Shown: piece after piece, positions 25,774 through 37,430 of the stretch
Position numbering within the stretch: position 1 is the first letter of the stretch
How the letters are laid out: each line of letters starts with the position of its first letter
Assembly (NCBI GenBank): GCA_017562135.1
Contig: QEYB01000895.1
Coordinates: forward strand, 1,240,001 to 1,304,000
From: Dipylidium caninum
Lineage: Eukaryota > Platyhelminthes > Cestoda > Cyclophyllidea > Dipylidiidae
Reading direction: 5' to 3'
Length of the DNA: 64,000 nucleotides
Program-made: the position numbers and the translations under genes
Notes under the pieces: generated by a model
What the model was told of the DNA's origin: nothing
What the model saw: the letters and a program-made list of their open reading frames with translations, nothing else
Databases searched by the model: none

Positions 25774-28058
25774 AGTGTGCGTGGGTAGGTATGTGGGTGG
25801 GTGGACCATTGCTCTGAGGGTTCGCTTCCAACCTGTTGGAGCCTGTTTACAACCGAAGTTCCGTAAATTATGGGCCCACGCGGATTCTCCAGGCCCTACC
25901 CCATTCTATTTGCCTTGGAGTGACACATAATTACTCGACATCAAGACAGGCGAAGAAATCAAGCTACCATCTCGGCAATTTAGCAGTTAACTCATGTGTA
26001 ACACAAAAAGAAGAAGTGAGTTAACATTGTGAAACAGCTGACAAGTAAATTTTCGGGGCACCGAACATCAACCAGACCAGGACCTTTTACCTGGGCGAGC
26101 CTGGACACATGGTCGACCCCCAATGCAACCTCAGTAAAGCAGCAGAAGTTCCATCATCTGCTGCTTCCTTTGGCTGTTGCTTCCTAATCTCCCAAAATCA
26201 TCCTCAGAAGCAGTTTTGCCTTCTCCTCGGATAAGCCCGATGGAGGGATAAACTGGGTTCTAGACTCTCTTCTTACAAGCTGCATATCCGTTGGGAGAGA
26301 AAGGGGCTTGTTCTTAAAAGAGAAGCTACTTCAACATTAAAGCTCCTATTCTCGCCTAAGCCGTCAGCAGTCTCGGTTGTCTGGGTAGCTGCAATCTTCC
26401 ACGAACACCATACATGCCGTAGTCCGTAACCCGGCGGTCAACACGGCCCGACTTGGCGCCTTTCGCGATCTTCTCTCCACCACCTTTTGTACGAATTGAG
26501 AAGCGAGGCGACGCACGCAACACTGCCTCCCCTTAGCCACTGTCGGGAGGGTTGGAACGACGATCCACTTGCTACTGTGGCCGACCAGTGTTGCGGGCAA
26601 TTGGCAGTGGACAGAACTGCTTCCAGAGCACCCGTAATACCACGAGCAGCAGGCACGGGACACCTTGTAGGTCAATGGGGGACCCGGTTTTCCAGCTGAT
26701 TTCCATAGGGTCACATTTGTCTCGACGGATGAGAAGCGCTCTGTACCAGGAGATGCGAGAAAAGAGGACTGAGGGTCCCGCCCCCCGGAGGCAGGGAGCG
26801 GGGGGTGATGCGGGTTTGTATCTGTTGTCGCCATGACCTGACTAAATCGCATGGCTACCCGGATTGTGCGTGTGATCACCAGGCCCCTCAGCCTAGTCGG
26901 CAGGGCTTACGAAAAGAACACCAACGTCGGAGGCAGGTGATTGATTTGGGACAGTACCAGGGTGGACACCACACTTCATTGCAGATGGCCACGGTAACCG
27001 TGGCAATAAGTCGACCCGGTCTGCTCTCGACCCGTGGTTTATTGCCCCGACCACGTAGCGCACGCCCCGCGCACGCGCAGGTCGGACGGAGGCGCTCATC
27101 AACAGACGGTCAGGCCCTCAACGAGTCGCGGTTGGGCCTCCTGAAGATCCGAGCCACCGCGGCGGTGATAAAGACAGGCGGTGCGAAAGAAGGTAGAGTT
27201 AGTTGAAGACGCTTAGCCAAACCTGGAGGACATGCTCGCCACCCCGACCTTTCAGTCTCTGAAGAGCTGTTGGGAAACTCCTTTCACCGCCTATTTACTG
27301 CAGCCTTCCGTCGAGACGCCTCCGCGGGTAGGAGGATGCACCACTGAATTGGGCTAACTTGAAGCTTCCCCAGTCCTCGACCCTCCCGTCGCCTTGTGGG
27401 CGAGAACACCTCATTATTTGCATTTACCGCGCTGTCCAAAACTTGATCTGGAAGGAGATTCTCAGTTGTAAAGCTGTTGTTTGGGGAGTTTTTCTCTTTC
27501 ACCCGTTCCACGGGGCCGCGTGGACCCACGGACAGGTCCGCCGTGGGGAGAGACCTACTCGGGCGCCAAACGTTTTGTGTTCCATGACATCCGCCGCCCT
27601 ATTATTTCTTCCTCGAGACGTCGTAAGTCTGCTTCTTCAAATTCGAATACCTTGGGGTTGGGCGGTAGGCTCTCCTCCCTGCAATTAGTCCTGGCAAGTG
27701 GTCCCGCGCAAGGAGGAGGTATCATGGCATTGTGCTTCACCTCGAGACGCGGATGCAAGTAATGCTGACATTAGTTTCCTCTAAGGGGACTGAAATTTTA
27801 CCTCATTCAGAATTGAAAATCAAGGCACACATATTGAAGGGGGGTTTCACATGCCTTCACACTATTCTGATTTCGAATATCTCATTATCCATGGCCGCGT
27901 CCACGTCCGACCAGGCGGTGAACTCGCGGCGGTGAATTAATTAAGTCCTGACCAAATTCGGGCGGGCTGATTTTGTCCGAAAGGGGCCACGTGGAGGCAG
28001 TCACTTCGGTCAGGAGAAGACGCCATCTCACTTTTAATTTTTTTTAATTCTTACTCTT

Positions 28059-28664
28059 TCACATGGTTGAGGTATGAGAAATGCGATTTGCTACTTTAAA
28101 GTGAATAAATGAAGAGGGTTCTTCAGGCGCCTCGAGTTGAAGGCATCGCATCACACCGTCAGACGCCGGAATCGCGTATTTTGGGCGGGATTCGAGGTCA
28201 GTAATTTTTAAAGTCGCAGAATGCCTCTGACTTGGAAGTGGGTAATCAACGGGTCGGCGAACAGGCCCAACTGTGCCAACACCTCCTCTCCCCTTGCGAT
28301 GCCGCACAATCCACCCGCGCCACGAGGCTCCAGCGACACACCGCCTCCGATGGGGCGACGGCGGTGGCGAGGGCGGGGACGTGGCCGGCGGACGCAGGGC
28401 CCCGCTACCGTCGCGGTATGGCAACGAGATCGCTGTGGCCACCAGCGCAACGGAGCGTGTGGAGGGCGACCCGATTAACGTGCAGTTCCACGTGAGGTCA
28501 CAGGCCAGGGAGTAAAATAAGGCACAAATTTTGTCTCGGCGTTCGTGCCAAACCCTAATAAAAACAGATCTCATAGCCTTGGAAGCAGACGGAGGGCGCG
28601 ATGAAGACGACTTGCTGTTACTGGAAGGGTCTGAAATTCCTCTAATTGAAGCAGATTGTGACAT
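28059..28664 (-). CDS. Unrecognised serine-rich open frame
   Basis: The frame opens with an ATG at 28664 and a serine-rich N-terminus (SISDP-like and SSSSRPPS runs), then becomes arginine- and proline-rich over GC-rich DNA. Only the first ~35 codons look like a natural protein start. A plus-strand frame at 28531-28773, encoding an acidic peptide, overlaps exactly this part. At most one can be real. No domain recognised. Confidence 0.2.
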   Translation of the reverse strand: MSQSASIRGISDPSSNSKSSSSRPPSASKAMRSVFIRVWHERRDKICALFYSLACDLTWNCTLIGSPSTRSVALVATAISLPYRDGSGALRPPATSPPSPPPSPHRRRCVAGASWRGWIVRHRKGRGGVGTVGPVRRPVDYPLPSQRHSATLKITDLESRPKYAIPASDGVMRCLQLEAPEEPSSFIHFKVANRISHTSTM

Positions 28665-30054
28665 ATGTCTCGGCGAATATTCAGGAGAATATGTACTCGC
28701 CCATAGAACGGAGGAGACAAAGAAATCAACATCAGAGGACTATTGTGATCCGCAAAGAGTGACAAGAGTGTGACAAATGGGAGTCAAAACACCTCCACAA
28801 CTGGGCCATGAATTAGCCCACTCTGGATGAGGGATTTGCAACTCACGGAACCGGCAAATTCTCGGCATAACTCAAAATAAAATCTCAATTGCCCGAAGGC
28901 AGCCCTCAAAAGGTGTATTAGAGGGAGAACACCGTCTGACATAAAACCCGTTCATCGAATGAGAAGGAAGTCATAGAACCAGGGAATATTCTCGGCGTCG
29001 ACTCATGTCGCCATAACCTTTCCTCCTGGGAGGTTGCTCAACGCGATGTAAAGTGTCACGCGGGGACCCAGCACCTTCCAGTGTTGAGTCGGCGGGACAA
29101 GTGTAATCGGGTTGCCAAAGTGCGCGTGGAAGAGATCGGTTGTATAACAATAATGGCGAATTTGAGCGTAAGTTGGTCGAGGACCTTTGCTTCAATCCGC
29201 AACTGACCTCGTCTTAAAGACTCCAAGCCTCGTTCCGTCCACGTTCGCACCGCCGGCGTCGGCGCTCGATTGGACCACCCTGACCCGGCGACCCCACTTC
29301 GTCCGCGCGGCCCAGTTGCTCCCTCAACGGCGTCCACGGCGTGTACCAGATGCCTGAGACAGCGGACGTTGTCACAACCCAATCGTGTTCATCACGCCAT
29401 GGAAACGCGTTTACTTGTAGTTAGGTAAAACATGACCTCATCTGAGTCGAACACGCGAAGAGAGGTCCGTTAGCAGCGGGAGAAAAGCGTCTTTCCCACC
29501 GAACAAAGGTAGTATCTTTTATTTAACTACCGATCGTCTCTGCCTTGAGAAGCATCACTTTCGCCTGCCCCTGGCTGAGGTTACTAAGACTCGAGGGAAT
29601 CCACAAGTGGCGAAAACGGAGTCGCGTTAAGCGACGCATCTGGCCCCGAAGAGGAGTCACTGACAGGATCGTGTAACAACGTTCTGCTGATCTAGAGCTG
29701 GCATTTAACGCCTCAGCCCCTAAAAACTGCCAAAAGTGGTAGTTTCTGGGAGAAACTTTATTGAGAGGTTACAAGTAATCTGAGGCATTGTTGGGAGCAC
29801 CACCGTCCGGACGTCAGTTCCAACAGGCGGAATTGGAGGGTCGACTCTATTTATTTGTTTACCATATTTGAATTAAACAATGGTTTAAATTGTGGACCAA
29901 AAACAGCCTGTTCATCCACCCTGTTCCCTTGGCTGACCTCGGTTGTTCAACCAACTTCCTCCTGGTCGCCTATCAAAACTGCCTAGGGGGTTTCGATTAC
30001 TCAACAGGCGAGAAAGTGCGAATTTAATCGCGTGTTTGCCCAGTCGAGAGGCGG

Positions 30055-30092
30055 GGGACGGGGACGGGACGGGACAGGACAGGACAGGACAG
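30055..30092. repeat. GGGAC/GGACA tandem repeat
   Basis: About seven pentamer units shift from GGGAC to GGACA along the array, suggesting local slippage. Confidence 0.85.
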
Positions 30093-30332
30093 CCGGTTTC
30101 AATCTGGCCTACCGGCCTGCGGCCTGCCACTCACCGCCTCCACGTCCCCCATGAGATGAGTAAGCGTGGTCAATTGGGAGTGCGGATGCTCGACTCTTCA
30201 AAAATAACAACACGATTAACCGATACGACACATCCCAATCTATGACGAGTCCAAGCACAACTACTCACAGGGAGAGGATTAAGTTAATCTGCGAGGATTC
30301 ATTGTATGTACACGAAGAAGGAAGCTGCCGGA

Positions 30333-31436
30333 TCAACATGGCTTGCTTAGGGGAAGTACTTTGATCGTAACCACATAGCATCCTTGAAGAAGGCCGCGCA
30401 CTCCTTCGAGGCTCAGGAGTTCGGAGGGGACACCTTGAACGGCGAGTATTCTGTCATTCACATGCAGGTATTCATGACAAACCCGTATATGGTGGTCTTG
30501 AGCCAGTCGACTGATGAAAAATCCATTAGCATCCAGATTGAGGAAGAGACCAAACGGTTGAGTTGTGACGTTTCGTTGGAATTGAATGAGGTAAGCGCCG
30601 TCATCGCACTTTTCTACGAAGTTGACCTTGACTGGCGGATACCTATTGGTGGAGAGACTGTGGAAAACCTGTGATCTCTCCTCGACAGACGGGGCTTTAC
30701 TTCTGGCCCTTGTGCGATCGGAGCTCAAAGAACGACGCAGGTTACCGATTTTCTTCTTAAGCGATGTCACCAAGTGCCCACCGGAATGCCTGCGTTTACG
30801 GCCACGTTTAGCTAGGTTAAAGGAAAAAAAATTTGTTCGAGGAATTACAAAAATGCAAGTTATGGAGGTCAAGAAATCTTACAAGACGGCGGTGAAGTCT
30901 GGGTCTGAGTTGACTGAACACAAGCGGGAGAGTAGGGAGGAAGACTTGTTTGACAAATGGACGGAGAGAGCATTGGAACGGAACAAACCGCAGTGAGGTT
31001 CTGAGAGGAGGCGTTGTTCTTTGCCTGGATGAGTGTTGAGGATAAAAATGCGTCGGTCGGATTTGTCGCCTTTTTTAGTGGTGTAGAGGGTAATGAACAG
31101 CAGGCGCACCTGATATTGGCACATTCCCTAACAAAAGTAGCACTAGTGGAAGTAATCCGCGGGAAATGTTCGAGCAAAGTGGAGGTTTCCGCGACTCCTT
31201 TAGGGCGCAAGTTGTACGCGGGATGAGGAGAGAGTGCAATGAGACTATCAGCAGTATAAGTTCCGTTTCTCCTAGCAGACGCTTTTGGTAGGAATATGGT
31301 CCCCCGATTACCCCTAAATTACTGTCAAATGTATGAGGAAAAAATACCTACCGTTCCTGACGCCCCAGTGTGAGTCCCGAGCCGAAGCCTGGAACGTTAT
31401 GATTCCCTCTGATTGGCGATCGGGGCTTAGGCTCAT
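30333..31436 (-). CDS. PDZ-like domain protein, paralogue B
   Basis: Three minus-strand exons (31436-31348, 31271-30883, 30811-30333) give 318 residues. The order matches paralogue A: serine-rich start, ADS-containing segment at the head of exon 2, CACC cysteine cluster, SSQNL then TQTQT near the end of exon 2, a basic stretch with RRSLSSDR at about residues 185-192, and a C-terminal PDZ-like domain with FGLFLNLD, NDRILAV and LLQG. Intron phases of the first two introns are the same as in A (2, then 1). The PDZ-coding part is uninterrupted here, unlike in A. The exon 1 donor (GTATTT) is weak and was picked for phase, so the N-terminus is the least certain part. Function unknown; a scaffold role is inference. 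Confidence 0.7.
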
Positions 31437-31529
31437 TAAAAACTCTCCTTGTCTTCATCATAGAAGGAAGAATAAGCCACAGCACACAAACCTGCGGAAG
31501 CGTCTGCACTCAAGGCGCTGTGAATAGAC

Positions 31530-31560
31530 TTTTATCTCGGTGCCAGCATGTCCTTTTATC
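31530..31560 (-). promoter_or_regulatory. Possible core promoter of PDZ-like gene B
   Basis: Read on the minus strand, two GATAAAA boxes (31536-31530 and 31560-31554) lie 95-125 bp upstream of the proposed ATG, with a CCAAT/ATTGG motif just beyond at 31565-31569. Confidence 0.35.
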
Positions 31561-33141
31561 TGCACCAATGGGAATGCGCTCTCGGCCGACGACTCCCATT
31601 GGCCAGTTAGTGACACAATTACGAAACGTGATAATTAAACGGCGGGGCAGAATCAAATCGTCTGAGCAGAGCGCGGCTCGGCACGCGCCCTGAGGCTAAT
31701 CCGTTATTCGTGGGAGTGACGACCCCCGCCGCGACTGCGGACGCAGCGACCATGTCACGGCGTCTTAGTTAAAAAACGCCTTCCAACCCCCATTACGTGA
31801 TACCGAACAGACATGACTCGTTCGCGTCGTCTGAATACTTTGTAATTTAGTAGATTTACCTCAGTAAATGCATTACACGTCACAGAGGTAGGGTTATTTT
31901 TTCAACTGTGTTCTCCAATATCCGTATGTAGGTTTTATAGAGGTCGACTTTTCTAAAGAAGTCAAATAAAGAAGAAGACACTCTGAACAGGTTAGTTTAC
32001 TTTTCCGATGAGTGTAGGACAAATTCAACCCTTCCTTCATAATTTAAACTAAATTCCAGACTTGCAGCCTGCCATTCTCGTAGCCTCAGGTGAATGACTA
32101 GGCCACTTTGTTGTCAGCGCTTTGTCGAAGCGAGATTCTCTGTGGAGCCTAGTGAGGAAGCGACCGAAGCCCTTCGGCGCCTCTGCCATCTGTTCCCTTG
32201 ATGGCAGAGAACCGGGTGGCAACTGTGGTGTCACTTGGATGGTTATTAAGTAAGAAATAAGGGTCAATATTTAAAATACAGTTCTTTCTAATAGGTTCAA
32301 GGAACTGTCATGGCAACTGGGGATAATCCTGCCAGACTTGTTGCTACGACAACAACGCCGAATAATGGGGTAATGAAAGAGTGACTGCATCTCCTTCACT
32401 CAGTCGTCCCATTAATTTTTGCTCGAATGGGCAGATGGTCGGTTTGGTAAAGTCATTTCGTGATTGAAAGGGAACATGATCAGTTTTTCGGAGTCGAGTG
32501 TTATGAGAGTAGACACAGACCGGCGAAAACATGCCTAAATGGGAAAATAAATCCCCTCGGGAGACTAATGCCATGATTTTGCTCTCTAATCTGAAACATC
32601 TCGAGGATGAAGTCTGTCTGCTTCATGGCGCAGAAAACACCTTTTTTCGCACAATACAAAGTACTACTCAAGAATGTTAAACTTGCTTTGGTGTATTTTC
32701 ACGGGAAACCATATGTAAAAGAACGCAATGACCAGGTCTACGCGCTTGCAGCACCTCCTTCGGCGGTTGCGATTTTAATGCTTGCTCTGTGAGCATGGCT
32801 CTCACGGTGGGGGCACACCGGTTTCTCCATTCCCTTGCATTTTCATCGGGAGGGAAAGAAATCCACCTACCACAAAATATATCTCCTAGTCAGTGGACAG
32901 CACATTTTGTACCCCGCTGAGCATGGGGCAAGGCTATCCCCGCGTCCGAGGTGGCCCTCATTTTCTGGTAGTTCTCGCAGCTTGAGAAGGTACAAAGGGG
33001 ACTTCTTTGCTTCTCTCACACAAGACTGTTAGCCACCATCGTTACGGCACGAGAAGTCGGGACAAAGTGAGGAAGAGTGGCGGAAAGGGCGAAACGACGG
33101 AAGTCTGGGGAGCAGGGCAGAGGCGCAACTGGCTATGCCTT

Positions 33142-33424
33142 GACACTTAATGTCAAGTCTTGACAACTGCGCCACACGTCCGTGGGACTTGCTCAATTTC
33201 GTGGCGTAATGGGTTGCAAACTTGTATGTCAACCCTCTGAATCCACTCTCTGTCAGCATTCTGCTCCGTCGAGACTTTCTCAAGGTGCGAAGAATGCCAC
33301 GCTGAGCTTCTACAGCCTCGGAGCTGTAGACGAGACGAGACGAGACCTCATCATCAGATAGCAGCGCGTGCCGTTTCGGTGAAGGTTGGTAGCCGCAAAA
33401 CTGGTGGGAATCGGTGGAGAGTGG
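33142..33424 (+). repeat. Interspersed repeat, copy 2
   Basis: Second copy of the element at 8523-8853, in the same orientation. It is 283 bp because it lacks two short blocks present in copy 1. The inverted repeat at its left end is intact (33151-33165) and the CGAGA tandem is shorter. High identity between copies 25 kb apart points to a recent mobile or duplicated element. Confidence 0.85.
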
Positions 33425-34149
33425 GGCGAGATATCCGCCTTTACAAGTATGCATGGAATATTTTGACTCGCAGCATTGTAATGCTGAATAAAATTTATCC
33501 AATTAAAGAACTTCAACTACTAACAACCCATTTGCTCGAATCCTCCTCGTCCCTGTCATTCATGGGCTTGGCGAATAGTCTTCTTTTTATTCAATTATTG
33601 AAACTGAGGTGAAACTCTCGCAGCCACGTGCGTGACTCAACGCCAGCCCGTGGAGGTCGTGGAGGGGTCCCCGCTGACACGCTCGCTTCAAAAAGTGCCC
33701 AGGTCAGCGGAGTCGGAGGGGGCAGAGGCAGGACTGGTGAGGGGAGAAATGTTAAAGCCGAATAATTTAACCCGGACCCTCTTCCCTCGCTGTCAGGGCT
33801 TAAGACGAATGAATAATGCTCAAGACTGAATTGGGGGCCCATCACAAAAATACAGTGAAGATCCTTTCCCGTGCTTCATGCACTGCCATCATGTGTATAC
33901 TTCGAATCGTCAAGCAACCTATTTCATTAATCAGAATCCGCCTACTCTAGCGGCATTATCAACAACCAAAGCGACTATAATGAATTAAATGAGGCATAAA
34001 CCAACTATTTCTCCCACAGATCTTTTACATTCCAAAAAGACATAAAAGAAAACTAGGGCAAAATTAATAGGAGGCAGTACATTGAAACAGAAGCGAGATG
34101 ATGGAAGGCGGAAACGACCATCAGTAGCCACTACCGCTTTCAAGCTCCA

Positions 34150-34157
34150 TATATAAG
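34150..34157 (+). promoter_or_regulatory. Canonical TATA box without an obvious gene
   Basis: TATATAAG followed by GAGGCGCC is the best TATA match seen in the window. The downstream ATG at about 34284 opens only a very short frame. A GTGAGT donor-like site lies at about 34684. The transcript, if any, is unknown. Confidence 0.4.
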
Positions 34158-35570
34158 AGGCGCCAAATATGCAAACATTTCCGTTTCCTTCAAATCATTC
34201 ACATTCAGACAACGACCATAAGTCACACGGCTCCGTTGCTGTCCAAATCCTCACACACCGTTAACAATAATTAATACTAAACAATGCATAAACATTCGCG
34301 TGGTTGAGGGACGTAGATGCTAGTAACCAGGGTTATCCTGTCAAGGAGGGAGGACAATATACTAAATAAACAAAGTCTCATCGGGTATTTATGCAGAAAC
34401 TGTGTATTATAATGCGCAAACAAATATACACACACAGAGGGCGAGAGAAATGAAGCCATCTGCCGAGGGGGAGTAAGACGAAGGCGAGCAATGGTGGAGG
34501 GAGCATCTGCCGCCGCACTCTATTTTTTTCCATTAGGCATCAGATTGCGATGCAAATGGTCGGTGGTAATCACCTTACGTTTATAAACATGTAAATAAAA
34601 CGGATAAGAATTCACTATGTATTTCATTTAAAATTGTGCAACGACGGAATTTGTACACGCTATCAAAGGAGCTATTTGGAAGTGGTGAGTACTGTAGGTA
34701 ATCGGCGTGAGCAAAGTGGACACCTAGATAAGGGCGTAAATATACCACAGAAGTTCGTCAAGTTAAACTTAAAAAGAATAAACTTCAAAGAGTATTTAAG
34801 TCAAACTCTACTCTACTATCCTAAAAAATTCAAAACTGAAGACAAAAATTTCTACTGATAAAGTATTAGTAGCATTTAATAAAACAACAATTATGTCGGT
34901 CATTAGTGAACAATTGTCCCCAATGGTTCCCTCTCTCTGGTACCATAGGCTTAAATGGCAAAAAAACTTTAGCCTCCGTAAATAACAGTTAGGTCGGCTT
35001 CGCTCATCATGGTCCGTTCAACGACAAGGTCCATGAGCAATAAGCACCAGCCTAGTAGATGAAACTCGGATCAGTATGGCCACGTGGAGTACCAAAACCG
35101 TCATCACCTATCCCTCATCTAAGGCCCACCCTAACTGAATTAAAAGATAGCCACAACGACAGACAGCTCACAGAAATTTTTTGCTCTGGAAATCCGAGCA
35201 ATATTTGGATCTCTGTCCCATAAATACCCCAAAGGGCTGACTGACTGACTGATCGGCTGACCGGCGCAGGCCACAACCCCGAAAGTCGAGGCGCAAGCGC
35301 ACAAGGACAACGGGAGCAGCGGTTAGAGAGATGCGCCAAAATGGGACAGAAGCGACCTTGTCAACGCAGTGCCAGCGGTGATTCGGAGGAGGAGTCGCAA
35401 TGGGTGTCACTCCGCCATCGTCCCTTCGCCTTCGCACTTTCCATCACTCGAGCGTCTCTCGCACTCTTCCGTCACCAACTGACCGCTAGAAAGGAGACAC
35501 TCTTACGACGGAGGCTGCGACGCCTTCACCGTGGTGCTCCTCTGCTTCTCCTGTCTCCTCCTTTCCTTCC

Positions 35571-35923
35571 ATGAGTGTCAATCCTTTCGAAGATGACTGC
35601 CACGTGTGCAACACGATGTCGTCTGTCGCGTAGCACCGAGAACAATGCAACGACCCGACGGGGACTGTGTCTTCAGTGTCTCCCACACCTCTAGGAGCGT
35701 CGTCTCTACCGCATCGATGCGTCCCGACGACATGTTGGCGTTGTCGAGGGAATATTCGTCACCGCCTCAACCTCCATCTCAGGATTTATTCCACAATGGA
35801 TACAGAGAACAAACTGCTCATGCTGATACTCACAGACACACTTTTACCAATACATACCGCGCTTTAGTAAAAAAGGAGTATATACCAAACGCGGTAGACA
35901 CACCAGTTTATTCCGAAGACTAG
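35571..35923 (+). CDS. Possible small NPF-motif protein
   Basis: Proposed two-exon gene: 35571-35620 and 35677-35923, 98 residues. It begins MSVNPFEDD, an acidic NPF start of the kind seen in proteins that bind EH domains during membrane traffic. The second exon is serine- and proline-rich, then threonine- and histidine-rich, and ends VYSED. The 56-bp intron has a plain GT donor and a good CTTCAG acceptor and was inferred because the first frame stops at TAG just after the donor. The stop lies 150 bp from the stop of COPS7 on the other strand. No family recognised; more exons may exist on either side. Confidence 0.35.
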
Positions 35924-36073
35924 GATAAAGGAAAACGTCATGTTGATGTGTTACAACGGGGAAGCACGGTGTACTTGAGCCAAAATGTAACCACTGCTGT
36001 GCGAATTACGGGGGCAACTCGTTTAGGGAGGTATAGCTAGATGGTTATAGAAAAATGAAAATGGAATTCGTGC

Positions 36074-37430
36074 TTATATGCCGCTCTTCCTGCCTTTCTG
36101 AATGGTATGCAAGGGATTGCGGCGACCAGATATGGAAGTGGAGATATGGGGGAGCAAAGAAGGTTCACCATTGTCGTCTAGGTATATTTCCAGCTGATCA
36201 TCAAGACCTATGTTGGAGTCAACCTAAAATTAAGACTAGAAGATTTATATAAATATGGAAATTTCAACTAATGCTACCTAATGGGAAATCAGATAAAAAG
36301 TCAGTTCAAAACTACGAAATACCATTTTAAGGGAAGCAAAGGAAGTGTTGCCATATCTCGACACTTACATCCATTTTGGTATCTTGATGCATGTTAGAAT
36401 TGGCATTGTTTATGAAATTTGATCCAGGAGCCTTGCTTTCCAGCCATTCAGATTTTAACATCCTCGCCCTGGTAACATTTGCAGCCAGCTTTTCCAATGA
36501 GGAATTGACACGGTTGCTCCATAAATCCAGGTCTGTCTTCAATTTTGGTAACTGTGGATGAAAAAGGACCAGTTCGTTGACAACCCATCATTACAGAACT
36601 TGACATTAGTTAAACTTAAATTAACTAGGGTTCACGTTACAGAGAATATCCCATTTTCAAAATAAACCACAATCGATGGATTCCATATAAAACTCAAGGA
36701 TACAAAACACCCATTTAACAAAAACCTGAGTTACGTCATCTTGTTTAAAGTCCCGCCCTATAGCCGAATCGACAACAAGCATTCGTTTTCTTTGATCCAG
36801 TTTTCCCACGATCGCACCTGCATAGATAAGATCAATGATTAAGTCTTCTAGTTCTCGAAGGGATGTCAGTTCTAGATTTTTAAGCAAAACATCATAGGAG
36901 ATATGGTGTCGGTATTCGCAGGCAGAAATGATGGTTAGATGACGGAGTTTACGAAGTTGGGCGGCTGAAAGGACGGGGAGGGATGGACTTTTGTGATCTC
37001 CATAAACTCCGAAGCAAAACAGGTTTAACAGGTTTCTCAACTCTGAGTCTGGTGCCAGTGATTTAATGCAGGAAATGTCTCTAAGTTCTTCGAAAACGAA
37101 AATATCTAAAATGGAAGAAGCAATGTATAAACAACCTCAGGATTAGGCCAAACTGAAGCCACGTAAATGTCGAAAGTCCCTCGAATGTGAATTGGCACAC
37201 AATGTCGTGATAAGATATGTTTGGAGTTAAGGTCATTATGTATTGAATTTTCTATAGAATGAAAAAAACGCTGTAAGCCTGTGTAACCAGTGGAAAAAAC
37301 TAAGTTCAAGAAACATACGACAGCAAAATAAAAGACAACTAAATGGAAAAACAGAGGTAAATGCTAAGAACGTACCAGGAGACTCGGTAGCGTTACGAAT
37401 TATCTCCTCGGGGGAGGCATGCAGCGACAT
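36074..37430 (-). CDS. COPS7: COP9 signalosome subunit 7
   Basis: Subunit 7 of the COP9 signalosome, the nuclear and cytosolic complex that removes NEDD8 from cullins. Four minus-strand exons (37430-37376, 37105-36726, 36551-36369, 36223-36074) give 255 residues against about 265-275 in animals. Recognisable pieces in order: IFVFEEL (animal VYVFGEL), the PCI domain with KLRHLTI, LRELEDLIIDLIYAG, GKLDQR and IGRDF, then a helical segment with LWSNRV and a basic C-terminus ending KGRKSGI. Human COPS7B has the near-identical LRELEDLIIEAVYTD and GKLDQRNQLLEVD. The start at 37430 leaves 18 residues before the first conserved block, about ten fewer than in vertebrates, so a further 5' exon is possible. 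The gene is convergent with the candidate at 35571-35923. Confidence 0.93.

Larger units (their letters stand above)
22429..30332. other. Non-coding stretch between the two PDZ-like genes
   Basis: This holds the 3' flanks of both convergent genes. There is a (CA)n tract at 22545-22574, a very GC-rich segment at 22.97-23.25 kb, GAAC-type tandem repeats at 25.73-25.77 kb and a GGGAC/GGACA tandem at 30.05-30.09 kb. Two opposed open frames overlap at 28.5-28.7 kb. No recognised gene. Confidence 0.5.
31437..35570. other. Non-coding stretch with repeat copy 2 and a TATA box
   Basis: Apart from the promoter of gene B, the repeat at 33142-33424 and the TATA box at 34150, nothing was recognised. Sequence from 33.8 to 34.9 kb is AT-rich. 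A 157-codon minus frame at 33029-33502 runs through the repeat and is not credible as a gene. Confidence 0.5.

Noticed and set aside
33029..33502. 157-codon minus-strand frame
   Set aside because: It runs straight through repeat copy 2, and the corresponding frame in copy 1 is broken, so it is a by-product of the repeat.
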